Under the pieces are notes generated by a model that was given only the letters and a program-made list of their open reading frames with translations, ran no database searches and had not been told where the DNA came from. Positions 10,519-21,712 of a DNA stretch of 64,000 nt are shown piece by piece (the first letter of the stretch is position 1; every line of letters begins with the position of its first letter). The DNA comes from Yarrowia lipolytica (lineage: Eukaryota > Ascomycota > Dipodascomycetes > Dipodascales), in contig NC_090774.1 of NCBI RefSeq assembly GCF_001761485.1, positions 3,472,001 to 3,536,000 of the forward strand. Reading direction: 5' to 3'. The translations under genes and the position numbers were made by a program.

Positions 10519-12184
10519 AGAGCGAAAATGTGGCTGCACAAGAGAAATCTGAGAGGAAGGCCTGTCACTGTCTATTCTCTCGATATTCACGTGTCATTTC
10601 ACATGTTCCACCTTGTCTTATTGTTTGTGAAGTTCTATTCTGGTGTTGGATTGCATATTTGGATTATTCATTCTGATTACGTTTTGACCGAGCGTTGTTG
10701 AGCTCTATGGAGTTATTACTTATTGTTGGATTTACGGATTTATGGGTTTCTTCTGGATGGTTTTGGTGAGTCTGTGCTATCCACATCCGAAGCTGTTGGA
10801 CTTTCTCTCAGGTTTGTTAGATCTGTCTATTAGGTGTCTCAGGCCTTGTCTCATGCTTTACGGAAGAGCAGGGATGCATGTCTCACAGGTGTCTTCGGAG
10901 TTTTGAACCGTATCCAACGGCGGTAAGCGTTGTGCACGTCAATTTCAGGACTCCTTGCAACCCAAAAACTTGTGGCCCGCGTGGCTAAGCTTTTGATTGG
11001 TCAGGGAGCTTATTTTTGGATTTGTTGGATTGTTTGTTCATCAGTGGAAGCAGGATAGGGGTGGATTACGACAACCAACGATAGCCACTCAAGAAAGGCA
11101 TATTTGTGAGCTCTGCAGGTCTGTCTATCCCATTTCCTTTGTTCTGTCATCGAGTTTTGGATAACCTGAAAGATATTGCCCCAGACAGCTTCTTTCCCCA
11201 ACTGTGATGAGATGAAGGACCACCTCCTTCATCCGTTTTCTCCTGCCGGCACTCAAGGCGCCACTTTCATATGATACTGCCTCTCATTGTTTATGCAGTC
11301 CGAGATTAAATTCTTTTCCGACTGCACCACACAAGACGTAAGCTTTATCAATGGAGTGGCAGTGTAGGAGGTGGTGATACCCGGATTACAGGTGGGCGGC
11401 GCTACTATCCATTAGTAGCTAAAAGCCAGTGTGATATACTGCAAACAAGGCCGAAACGAACTTTTTTGTAGCTTGAAACGGACGTCGTAGGTTCCAGGTC
11501 TGAGCCCAGCACTTTTGCCACTCGGTAGACAAGGTGTTTCGAATGTGAATATATTTCATCCTCTCAAGCTGCATCAAGACAGTTTTAGTGCCTATTGTCT
11601 TAAAAAATCGACGTGTGTTAATCCACCCAATGGTGTCTGTATAACAGTACAAGCGCAAGTAGGCTTCTGTATCGCTGCCGAGTGAGCATTTCTCTCATAA
11701 AAAAACACGACGCATCAAAGAAAAGGTGTGCTTTATCACGCCCGAAGGACGCTCACGTAATCTAATATCGCAAATCATGACATTATGTTTTCGTCTCTAT
11801 CGGCCCCGTAGATAAAATCTCCGGCAGGACCGTAGTAACGCGTTTGGGCTATAGCGACGCGTTTTGGAGCAAAATATACCCGGTGGCAATAAGATATGCC
11901 AAGGTATGTTCCTGAGATTTCGGAATATCGGCTCTTTGCTTTGTCCCTGCCTGTTCCCGCTTGCAGTTATTGTGCCGCGCTATACGTTTCGCTTGGGTCT
12001 GCAAATATGCATACCCTGCGAGAGGAAGCTGCAAGGTCTCGACCTAAAAAGTACGTACTTGTAGAACAACCACTGTTAATGAAGTCAATTTTTCATTTGC
12101 ATCGGGCCGTGGATCGAGGGAACCAGCATAGATAGCAGAAAAAAACGTCGACCTTCGTTTGTTTCGTGCTCTTCTTTCAACAAG
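10519..12184. other. intergenic between two orphan genes
   Basis: About 1.67 kb, 3' of the 890-aa orphan and 5' of the 113-aa orphan. The first 250 bp are T-rich, as in a 3' UTR. Short open frames occur on both strands (for example at 11419-11658 on the minus strand) but read as non-coding. Nothing else recognised. Confidence 0.45.
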
Positions 12185-12735
12185 ATGGACTCTGCGAAAG
12201 GCTCTTACAAAATCTCCGCCAATGCCAGTCTCAGTATATTCAACACTGTGTTTGGACTGGCTCCGTTTGAAGTGAGTTGACACGAGGGGGAAAACGGGAC
12301 GTGTGATGGCTGAAGGATGGCCGATGGCGTGTTGGCTGCCGTGGCGAGGATCATCACACACCCACTGGATGGCCTGAACATCTACACGCTTCCAGTCATG
12401 GTGTATGCCTTGTGGCTAGTAAACTCGCAACAAAAACGCGACGCTACATCTATCAACGTGAGACCAAATTACTAACGCAGATGGTTGTGAATGGCAAGAA
12501 GTTAGCCACGGGATGCATTACGATAGCGGATGCGACTACTCCGTCGGGGAAGCTCTATTATAACACCGAGCAAGACATTACGGCTAACACGCACTACTCC
12601 TTCAAGGGAGCCAGCAAGGATGGGCACCTTCAAATTGACTTCTACCGTCACGGAGACAAGACACCAACCATGGCGTTCTGTGGAGATGGACCAGTGGACG
12701 AGAGCTACTATAGAGGAGTGTTGGAGTTCTGCTAG
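12185..12735 (+). CDS. spliced 113-aa protein of unknown function
   Basis: Proposed structure is join(12185..12271, 12481..12735). Exon 1 encodes 29 residues (MDSAKGSYKISANAS to GLAPFE) and ends at GTGAGT. The 209-nt intron ends TTACTAACGCAG, the typical branch-point-plus-acceptor of this genome, and the phase is kept. Exon 2 opens MVVNGKKLATGCITI and ends GVLEFC. The protein has no clear signal peptide or membrane segment. It reads as a small beta-rich domain with alternating hydrophobic and polar residues and two cysteines near the end (FCGDG, EFC). I recognise no family. An alternative is that exon 2 begins within the intron at the ATG-like codon near 12412, but the strong acceptor argues against that. 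It converges on GMH1. Confidence 0.6.
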
Positions 12736-12958
12736 AAGCCATGGTTTCTTTATTTATAAGCATTGTATTTTTACAGACTGTGTGGATAGATGTCGTAGTG
12801 TGATTGTAGTGAGGCGCTTAGTGATTTCACACATTTATAAATATCCACCTTTTGAGACCATCGGTCGTTTTTCTTGAGGCTCGCACCCACTGCCAGTTTC
12901 TCCTGGGAACCACTAGATTGTTTTTCCTTCTTCATGTAACACCCCTTGCTGTGTTCAT

Positions 12959-13702
12959 TTACTTTCCAAAATAAAACTCGACCATGTGCTGAACGACATT
13001 GAAGCCAAACAGCGATGCAATGTAGAAGACGATAATTATGGGGATGGGCAGCAAGATGAACTCGGTGTGTTCCAGGAATGGCAAACTGGAGTAGCCGTAG
13101 AAGGTGACGAGGAAGTAGTAGCAGGTGGAAAAGGCGTACAAGGTGTTGCCGACAAACAGCGCCAGCCAGTTATCCTTAGTGAGCACTGGAAGAAGCACAA
13201 ATTGCAGCACGTACAACAGCAGCCAGACAATGAGGAATCCATTGCAATGGACGTCAAAACAGTATGCGTACTCAAGAGCTCCTTGGGAGAACTGGTCACC
13301 TTTCTTCGTCAGGAATTTGCGTATAGTGAAATAGAAGACGGCGGCAATGATGAGTCCCAGGAGCAGGAAATCAACCAGGACCATGTAGAACATGAGTCTA
13401 ATGATTCGGACGATTCCAGGTTGGTAGGCGAGTCCCCAACCAAGTGCACTGATCAGTAGCAGCACATTGAGGAGGATAAAGAAGGACGGATCGTCACGGG
13501 CCCACTTGTTCTTGGTCTGTTTGTGGTAGTAGAGGTTCTTGTAGACCCTCTTGGGTCGAAAAATGAGATAGAAGATTTCCCAAGATGCAGTTTCGAAGTC
13601 CAGTGTTCGGGGGCGGAAGATTCGACGGAGCATTTGCATGGGTCCGCCTCCAGACCGGCCAGCCCGCACATCCGACTGGTTCAGCGGCAGTCGGTGGTTC
13701 AT
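12959..13702 (-). CDS. GMH1: Gmh1/UNC-50 family Golgi membrane protein
   Basis: 247 aa starting at ATG 13702. UNC-50 proteins are multi-pass membrane proteins of the early secretory pathway; yeast Gmh1 interacts with the Arf exchange factors Gea1/Gea2, and animal UNC-50 is needed for receptor trafficking. The cytosolic N-terminus (LRRIFRPRTLDFETASWEIFYLIFRPKRVYKN) carries the typical family block. Five hydrophobic segments follow, starting at FFILLNVLLLISALGWGLAY and ending at FILLPIPIIIVFYIASLFGF. The CFDVHCNGFL segment before the third membrane span is also characteristic. Length equals the family norm, and no intron is needed. It is divergent from RTC6 across 1.27 kb and convergent with the 113-aa orphan. 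Confidence 0.93.
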   Translation of the reverse strand: MNHRLPLNQSDVRAGRSGGGPMQMLRRIFRPRTLDFETASWEIFYLIFRPKRVYKNLYYHKQTKNKWARDDPSFFILLNVLLLISALGWGLAYQPGIVRIIRLMFYMVLVDFLLLGLIIAAVFYFTIRKFLTKKGDQFSQGALEYAYCFDVHCNGFLIVWLLLYVLQFVLLPVLTKDNWLALFVGNTLYAFSTCYYFLVTFYGYSSLPFLEHTEFILLPIPIIIVFYIASLFGFNVVQHMVEFYFGK

Positions 13703-14975
13703 AGTGTTGCGTGGCGGATTTCAGAGTTAATCACGTCTCCAGATGGTGATGCTGCGTTGTGAGGTTAGGGTGTTGGGAGGTGAACGTGGAGGTACCGGGG
13801 ACATGTGCGGAACAGAGAAACGTGGCGTCTTGATGTGAGAAGCGACTTCTTAGTATATGAAGGTCATTGCGAGTAGCCGAGTATGTGAGCGTTCAAGAAG
13901 ATCTCTCTCTTTTCCTTGTCGCCCTTTCATTCTGCTGTTCTGACTTACCTAAGCTGGTCACAAGGGTATCCCGGAGTCTATATCTTGTGAAGGTATGTCT
14001 ACCAGAGTTGAGGTAAAATGAGCCTGAATGTCATGCCAACAATGGATGGTTGTGTTGATGATTCCAATGACATTCTTTGTTTTGTAGATATGACAGCGCT
14101 AAAATCAATCAACAGGTTCAAACGGAGCTCTCTGTGCTCGTGTCTCCAACAAACGTGCAAGTATTTCTCAAAGCGCAATCTCGATAATCTCTCTGTCGAA
14201 CTGTCATGGGACCAATAACTCCACTACTAAACGAGACAGTTGAAAAGTTTCGATCCTGTTGCTTTCACAAAACCATACTGATATCACACCACGAGGATGT
14301 GGCAGTTCCACCCAGTCTACATTAATTACACGTGCTACGAGTACCGGCAGCACAGTATGTACGAGTCGTTGATTGTTGTTAGATCAACCAAGCAAGTCCA
14401 ATTGGGTATTTAACAATTACAAATTGCACAAACCCCTGCTCGGTATATTTCTTGGTCATTCAAAGGATACTATGGGCAAGATATCTCCACATGTAAGTTA
14501 GAGGTCTTACCCGATCGCGTTATCAAGGTCCCGTGGGTACCTAATTATATCCCCAAGCTCGAGTATTTGTTGCAATCACGAACTTAGCACGCGGCTGATG
14601 AGTGCTTTTCCGGTATAGCCCAGCAATATCATACCACTCACATACCCTAATGGTGAGTTAAGGCCGTGGAGAATTAAATCCGAGACATATGTTGGACAGC
14701 GTGATGAGTATGAATTACACCAGATTGTAGTCGGATTTTCGCTTAGTCCCGTCCATTTTTTTCACACTTCTCCGACTACTATTTCGAGTCATTCTTATGA
14801 CATACGTACGGAAGTCTCTCGTGTGTGCCCACATGTTCCGTGCAGTCCCAAATATACATAACCCTGGTGGCTAAAGCTGGACCGTGGCGCCAAAAGTTTA
14901 TATTGTTTGAAGTGCGAACTTTGAAAAATTCACACAACATAAAAGCGTTGCAAAGACCAGACAATCAAATTCGCA
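13703..14975. other. intergenic between GMH1 and RTC6
   Basis: About 1.27 kb of divergent promoter DNA. No RNA gene, repeat or plausible coding frame is recognised; a CTTACCT string near 13944 resembles the 5' end of U1 snRNA but lacks further support. Confidence 0.45.
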
Positions 14976-15311
14976 ATGTTCAACGTCCTTCGATCCATTA
15001 GCCGAGTTCCGGCCATGATTACTCTTCAGCGACCCTCCCTGTTCCAGACCGCTGGCCAGGTGTCTCGACCGGCCGTGAATGCCGCTGCCGCCATCACCGT
15101 CCGAGGAATGAAGACCAAGTCTGCCGTGCGAAAGCGATGCCCCGACTGCTACGTAAGTATCCATCCACAAGAGTTTTTCGTGACACTGTTCACTAGGATC
15201 AAGTGATTCCGCCCCTTCTAGACACGTTACTAATATCAGATTGTCACTCGAAAGGGTCGAGTTTTCAACTACTGCAAGACCCACCCTCGACACAAGCAGC
15301 GACAGGGTTAA
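14976..15311 (+). CDS. RTC6: mitochondrial ribosomal protein bL36m
   Basis: Spliced: join(14976..15152, 15240..15311), 82 aa. The product is the small zinc-ribbon protein of the mitochondrial large ribosomal subunit. Residues 1-45 are Arg/Ser/Ala-rich without acidic residues, as in a mitochondrial presequence. The mature part begins MKTKSAVRKRCPDCY and, after the intron, continues IVTRKGRVFNYCKTHPRHKQ, the bL36 signature with CxxC, a later Cys and a His as zinc ligands. Without splicing the frame runs into unrelated residues and loses the signature, so the intron (GTAAGT donor, CTAATATCAG acceptor, 87 nt, phase 0) is firm. The intron separates the first zinc-binding pair from the second. Confidence 0.96.
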
Positions 15312-15732
15312 ATGATGCTATTTATTGTAATTGTACATATTTCTGATTTACCAAGGGAGTGTGGGGGCGAAATTGCGTACACTGGTTTCGATGTGGACGG
15401 AGTGGATGTGTAGATAGGTACTGTATTCAGTTTGCCGCCTGATCGGATGGCCACAGAAGGACAGAAATTGGAGATCTTACAGAACATGTACCGTCAAAAT
15501 AATAAATCAACGCTTACACATCTCAAAACTTCAACTCTTTCAAAAGTTCACTACTTGTACAATTGTAGTTGCTTAGCTACTCATTATCTGAGCACATACA
15601 CTGCAGTACTGATTTATCATCTCTATACATTGCTCACTAGTTCTGCCAAGTTTGCTTACTTCATTGATCAATTGATCATAAATTATTCTATAATATTTTG
15701 CATGTACATGTGACTACTGTAGCACTCATGAC
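15312..15732. other. intergenic, 3' of RTC6 and 3' of the Hsp70 relic
   Basis: About 420 bp of AT-rich sequence with T-rich 3' UTR character. No gene seen; the short frame at 15432-15713 is not protein-like. Confidence 0.45.
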
Positions 15733-16281
15733 TTAGTCAACCTCCACCACGGTAGGGCACTTGCCGCCGCAATGGGCAGCACCCTCACCTGCGACAGGGA
15801 AACCTCCAGAGACTCCGTAAAACTTCATCAAGATAGGGTTGGAAAAACTCTCAAGCTCCTTCTGCTTATCGGAGTATTCTTCACTGGCACTGGATTGTGT
15901 AGCATCTAAGAATTCGATGGTCTCGTTAATAGCCTTCTTGAGCTTCTCTCGGTCCGCTTCACAGACCTTCCCCTTGAACTTGTTCTCGGAGAGTGTTCTT
16001 GAGGGAGAAGGAGAAAGACTTGTGGCCATTTTGGCGGCAATTCGAGCTGACTTTCTCTCTCATCCTCGTCCTTGTACTTTTCAGCATCGTTCACCATTCG
16101 CTCAAATTGCTCTTTGGAAAGTGGACCTTTGTCCTTGCAACAGTGATCTGCTGGGTATTACCAGTACTCTTTTCAACAGCGGAGACGTTGAGAATACCGT
16201 TGGAATTAACGTCGAAGGTGACCTCAATTGAAGGAACACCTCAGGGAGCAGGAGGAACTCCGGACAGCTCAAACTTAGAGA
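15733..16281 (-). pseudogene. Hsp70 (Ssa-type) C-terminal pseudogene fragment
   Basis: Reading the minus strand from 16281 gives KFELSGVPPAP, then [21 protein letters not shown] and [12 protein letters not shown]. This is the end of the Hsp70 substrate-binding beta domain. [17 protein letters not shown] (another frame) and, from about 16029 down, KFKGKVCEADREKLKKAI and EYSDKQKELESFSNPIL follow as the helical lid, then a Gly-rich tail ending PTVVEVD, close to the EEVD terminus of cytosolic Hsp70. The copy is broken: a stop replaces the Arg after PPAP, and the match changes frame at least twice (near 16140 and 16060). The ATPase domain and most of the substrate domain are missing; sequence above 16281 does not match. 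The last ~100 codons are still open and could in principle be expressed, but I see no promoter evidence. It lies downstream of UTP10 on the same strand. Confidence 0.88.
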
Positions 16282-16741
16282 ATGAATCTGAATCGGTGTC
16301 TGAGCCGAAGAAGAAAGGGTTTGCTAAGCACGTTCACAAGCGGTTCGCAGTCTAGCTGGTTGGTGGAAGTGTACTTTTTGTGCGTTGAGCACCGGTAGCT
16401 ACAGTATCGTACATACTTGCAGCAAGATAGATCCTTTAGAACACAGACAGAAAGTGAAATACAGTGCTACTGTAGCTTGATTTACTGGTTCACCAAGTGA
16501 AGGTCTTAGACCACCAAGCGACAGAGCAAGTATATGGGTATGTGCAGTGTATTATTACTGAAGTGAGAAAGTGCCACTTCTTTCAAGTATGTGGTCAAAG
16601 GTGTTTTGGACAGAGTCAAGAGAGTCCACTACAATTACGAGTGTACGATACATATACTGTAGAAACAAAAAGAACACCACAATTGCACTCAGCGGTCATT
16701 AAATTTTTTACAATTAATTAGATATTCATTTTTGGAACACC
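16282..16741. other. intergenic between UTP10 3' end and the Hsp70 relic
   Basis: About 460 bp. Immediately upstream of the Hsp70 match (about 16282-16350) the minus strand reads an acidic Ser/Asp-rich segment that does not align with Hsp70. The rest is AT-rich 3' flank. No gene recognised. Confidence 0.4.
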
Positions 16742-19700
16742 TTAAGCAAGATATCGGTCGAGAGACTCGCCAAGAACCTCCTCAACGGCAGGAATGAGTT
16801 CGGCACGAACAGCAGACTCAACCTTTTCATCTTCACTTTCAAGGAGCTCGGCAATCTGGGGTACGAGCTGAGGCAGGAAGGGAAGGAACTCCTCGCCAAC
16901 GTTGTTGAACAGAGCAGCGAAACATCGAGATCCATAAAGAGGAGCCTGGCGTAACAGCTTGATCATCATGTCGTTGAGCTGCTTCTTCTGGTCCTCAGAG
17001 GCCAGCTCGCAGAGAGCCACAACAGCCTTAATGAGAAGCTTGGAATTCTCGGGCGCAACCTTGGTGAGATAGGGGAATTGCGCACCCAGAGCGTCGGAAA
17101 TCTTAGTGAAACGCTCCTCGTTGTTCCAGAACTCTTCTCGGTCAAATCGGAAAGAAGAGTAAAGGGAAGAGAGAATGTTTCGCTGGAGAGCAGGAGTGAT
17201 TGCAGAAGCCTTGTTAAGAATCTCCAGAGCCAGATCGATGATGTAACCGTAGTAGGAGGTAACAATAGACTTGAGGTTCTCCTGCAGTCGGCAGACAATC
17301 TTGAACAGCAGAGTGGATCGCTCGGGAGTGTTCCAGTCGACAATCTTGACGAACAGAGGTCGGAAGGTTTTGTCATTGAGCTTGAGGACAATGGCAATCA
17401 GGCACTTGATGAACAGATTCTGGACACGAGCGGCAGTGTTGGCCTCCAGTTTCAGAGAGGAGTCGAAAGCTTCCAGACATAGAGTGATAAGGCTGTCGGC
17501 CTTGGAGTGGATTTGCTTCTTGTCAGCTTCGGCGACCGCCAGATCAAGCGTGTCAGCAAACAGACGAGCATTCTCGAAGCCCTCAACGAACTTCCAGGAG
17601 TCGCACAGAGTCTGGAGGACAACTCGAGAGTCCATGGTCTCGACACAAACAACAAAGAGCTGCTTACGGGTATCGGTATCAGCGGGACACTTGAGGGCAA
17701 ATTCAAAGATCTTGGGTAGAGAAGAGACCATGAAAGAGGGCAGTCGCTTGATGAAGGTGGCAAAGAGAGCCAGAACCGACAGAGCAATGAGGTTGTCGGA
17801 AGAGTCTCGAGCAAGAACAGACGAGATAGTGGCAGGGAACAGACCAATCATTCGGGCACCCAGTCGGAGACACAGAGAAGAGAGGACAGATACGGCCTGG
17901 ATGAAAACATCGTCGTCAGAATTCTTGAGCTGTGCTACAGCTTCGCCAGCACAGGTGACAAGAAGGGCATCAGAGCACTTAGGGAAGCCAGAGGCCACAG
18001 TTTCCACGATCTGGAGCAGCAGAACAAGATCGCCAGTATCGGTGGTGGACTTCAGCAGACTGTGCAGAGACTCGAGAAGAGTGTCGGAAGCCTTGGTATC
18101 TTCCTCCTCAATAGAACCTGAGGAGAATCGGGCCAGGACAGTCTTGTAGACAGAAGAGCCAAGTCGGCCAGCAACAGTGACGAAGAGGGGCAGAGGCAGC
18201 AGAGACAGGATAACGTTGAGCAACTCAGGGTACTGGCTCTCAATGAGCACGGTGAGCACGTTCTCGGCAATCTTGAGGGCCTCGGGGCTCTGGACAAGAC
18301 CGGCCTGGAGAGGCAGAATTCGGGACTCGAGCAGAACAACCAGGAAGTCGATAGGAGAAACCTCGAGCTCCTTGTCGACCTGCAAGAAAATCTGTCGTCG
18401 AGTCTTCTTTTCCTTCTCCTTGGTCTTGGGGTCCGTAGCAATGATGGCGTACAGCTCCTGGACCAGAGTGACATAGGGAAGAACGACAGCAAGCTGCTTG
18501 GAAGCATCGAAGAGCTTGAACAGAGAGTCGCAGAACTTGGCGATAGCAGAAACTTCGGAAGTCTTACGTGCAGTCTTAAGCTCAGCAGACTTCTGGGCAA
18601 ACAGGAATAGCAAAGTGGCAAGGGCGTCCTTGGTTCCGGAGGCATCCAAGGCTCGGACAAGCTCGCCAAACAGCTTGACTCGTCGGTGCTGAGGAATGTG
18701 GGGGAAGGCGGTGACGAAAGAGACCAGAAGCATGTCAACCTTGTCAGTGTTTCCAGCTAGACAGGGCACTATTCGCGCCACAGTCTGTTCGATGACATGG
18801 ACGGAAAAGTCGTCGTCCTGTCGGAGAGTGTTGGCGCCCATAAAGGTGAAAATGGGCATGACAGAGTGCAAAACCAGAGTTGGGGCCACAGTAGCAAGCT
18901 CAGCAACAAGGAGCAGGTACTTGTTCTGGATCTGGGCGTTAGAGGCGGTTCGAATAGCAGAAACAACAATGTCGACTCGGATATCTCGATCAATGCTGGC
19001 TCCATCGTGTTGGTTGGCTCGAATGATGTTGAGAAGAACATCAGCAAGCAGAGACTGGCAGTAGTCAATAGGCAGGTTGGAGTCGGTTCCGAGAGTCAGA
19101 ATCTCGCCAAGCTGAGTGAACAAAGGGCCTAGAAGAGCGTCGTCAGTGGTCTTGGATGCAACAAGCAGCTCCAGAACCAGAGAAACCTTTCGCAAGTTTC
19201 GCTCAGCAATATGGTGGAGCTTGCCCTGTAGCAGGTTTCGAACGGTGGACGAAGAAGATCGTCTCCGTCGTTTAGTAGACTCGTCAGAAGGAGCATCCAT
19301 GGAGGTTGTGTTTTGCTCGACCTTGCAGTCATCCAGCAGAGAGATGAAGACCTTGGTAGGGACATCAACGTGAGCGAGAACATCAAGAGAGTCAAAGGGA
19401 ACGTCCTTGTCAAGGGAAAGATCAACAAAGAATCGGAACAGGCCCAGGTGAGCATCTCCCTTGAGGGTGGGCCACAGCTTGACTAGTCGCTGGGTGACAA
19501 TATCACATACTTCATCGTAGATAGGGGAGTCGTTCTTGATAAGGGACTCAAGGAACTTGATTCCGGTCTTGTCGGTGACAGTTCGGATTAACTCAGTAAT
19601 GTACGCCAGATCGTTGGGAGGGTTGATGTACAGAGGCTCAACAACCTTCGTGGTAGGCACAATGGGCTCCTCGGAAGAAGTGACCAGAGTAAGAAGAGAT

Positions 19701-21712
19701 GTTCTAATGGCGATAATCTCCTGAGATACCGCGTGCGAGCCGAGGTAGGCAAGAACCGCGGTTGAGAAGGCGCTCTTGTAACCCTTCTTCTTAGAGATCA
19801 TATCAGAGACCTGTCGGATAACAAAGGACTCGTCCAGAATACACTCCTCGAGAGACAGAGCGTTAAGAAGGACGGTAACGTCACCAGAACCGAGGTAAGA
19901 GCAGTCGTTGGTGTAAATCTTCTCCACTCCCCAGATGGGTTTCTTGTTCTGCTTGGACTTGAGCACTTCGGCGAAGCTAGCAGCGGCCTTTCGGACTCGC
20001 TGGGATGCGTCAGAAAGAGCAATGCATGTGTAAGGGATGAGGTTTTGGAAGTCGGCCTCGCCAGCGGCAGTAATAATAGTCTTAGCGGCCTCCACGGCAG
20101 CAAGACGCGCCAAAAGAGGTGAGGGAGAAGCCCAAATTCGAGCAAAGAAGGTTAGGGAAGCAATGTCAGAGGAGAACATGCTGACAAACTTGTCCATAGT
20201 GTATCCTCGCTCGATGAGCTGAACAAAAATCTTGGAAAGTTCCGCGTAATTCTCGGAGGTCTTGGTTGAGAAGTAGGTGGTGGTCTGAGAAGCGGCTTTC
20301 TTGGCCTGCTCAACGAGAGACTCGACATCAACATCCTCCTGGATCTCCTCGACCTCCATCTCCTCGACGGCAGCCTCAGTAAAGACAGTCTGGAGCTTGA
20401 GCTCGAGCTGGTCGAGTTCAGGCACAGTCTCACCTCGGGTAACCCACTTGGCGATGACGGGAGCAGCCAGAGCAGCAACAGACGTGTTGGTCTCCTTTGC
20501 AAGGGCCCAGTCAACAATGTAACGCATAAGGAAGGTGGACTCGTTAGAGCCAAACTGGGTGTTGGAAATGATCTCTTCAAGACCCTTGAAATTGGCAGCG
20601 TCGGGGTTCCGGAGCAGAGCCATGCAGTATCCGAGGGTGAAAAGAGCCATCTTGTACTTCTGAGATAGGGCGACAACATCTGAAGGCTGAAAACCGGCCT
20701 TGTTGAGAGCGGTCATGACGCTAGTGGGCAGCACCTCGGGCTCCTGCTTTTGTTGGTACATCTGGGTGATGCAAAGAATACCGCTCTTGATGGCCTTCTG
20801 GGTCCAGTTTGCAGCGATGGTCTCAACGAGAGCGTTGAATACCTCCTTGTTGAGAGGCATTTTGTTACCAAGAACAGTCAGAACCATGTAGGCAGCAATC
20901 TGGCAGTCGGTATCGATGGTGACAACGAGCTTGGCCAGAGCCGGCAGGTAGATCTCCAGCATTCGCTCGGGGTCAGCCTTGTCGGCGACCAGGCCGTAGA
21001 TGGCAAACTGCGACCAGAAAGACAGCTGTCGCTGGTATGAGGTCTTTGTGGTAGTCTGACCAACGATATACTCGGTGATGAGTTCAAACAGACGCATATC
21101 AGCACTGAAGGCTCGGATCAACAGGTTTCGAGGGGGGTTCTGGGCAGCAGACTTGCTCTTGTTAAGGAAAACAAACAGGGGAGGGAGCTTGATGATGACA
21201 TCGGCGACCCGCAGGTAAATGTCCTGGTCGTAATAGGGGAGGACACACAGGAGAAGCTGCTCAGCGTTCATCTGGTTGACATGGAAACGTCGGACGAGCC
21301 ATTCCAAGGCCTTGACGGCAGGGGAGAGCATCAGGTAGGGTCCAATTAGAGAAAGGAACGCCGAAATGGCCTTGTCGAGCAGGTCGTTCTGCTCCTGGGT
21401 CTGCACATATCGATCGACATCAATAGAGGTGTCGCTGAACAGGTTATTCTCGAACTGAGCGAATCGGGAGTCCAGAGAGACGAGATCTCGCAGGCCTTCA
21501 ACACCAACAGCGTGGATAAAAGAAAAGTCCTGATCCTGGGCAACCTGAGGCTCGTAAATGAGCGACTTGGAGTGCTGCTTGAGCTTCCAGGTTCGGTCGA
21601 CGGTAGATCCGCCGCCGAGTTGGGACAGCTGTTGAGAAAGGGTAGACACTGGGTTAGTTTAATGGACGAGGAGTGACAATATGACTGTCGTCCCCAGTTT
21701 TTGGTACTCACT
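16742..21712 (-). CDS. UTP10: Utp10/HEATR1, U3 snoRNP small-subunit processome protein
   Basis: 1635 aa, complement(join(16742..21648, 21712)). Utp10 belongs to the t-UTP subcomplex that binds the 5' external transcribed spacer, promoting Pol I transcription and 18S rRNA processing in the nucleolus. Sequence support: the N-terminal MSTLSQQLSQLGG and ALEWLVRRFHVNQMN blocks, helical HEAT-type repeats throughout, an acidic insert around residue 430, and the BP28CT-type C-terminal region ending VEEVLGESLDRYLA. Length is close to yeast Utp10 (1769). The long frame opens at GTG, not ATG. A GTGAGT donor at 21711 and an ACTAACCCAG acceptor ending at 21649 bound a 63-nt intron. Removing it joins A (21712) to TG (21648-21647), so splicing creates the start codon. 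Divergent from RNH202. Confidence 0.95.

Noticed and set aside
13940-13980. CTTACCT string resembling the U1 snRNA 5' end
   Set aside because: Only seven bases match; no Sm site or stem-loop pattern follows.
17271-18149. 292-codon frame antisense to UTP10
   Set aside because: Arises from codon bias of UTP10 on the opposite strand; Ser/Arg-rich composition with no motif.
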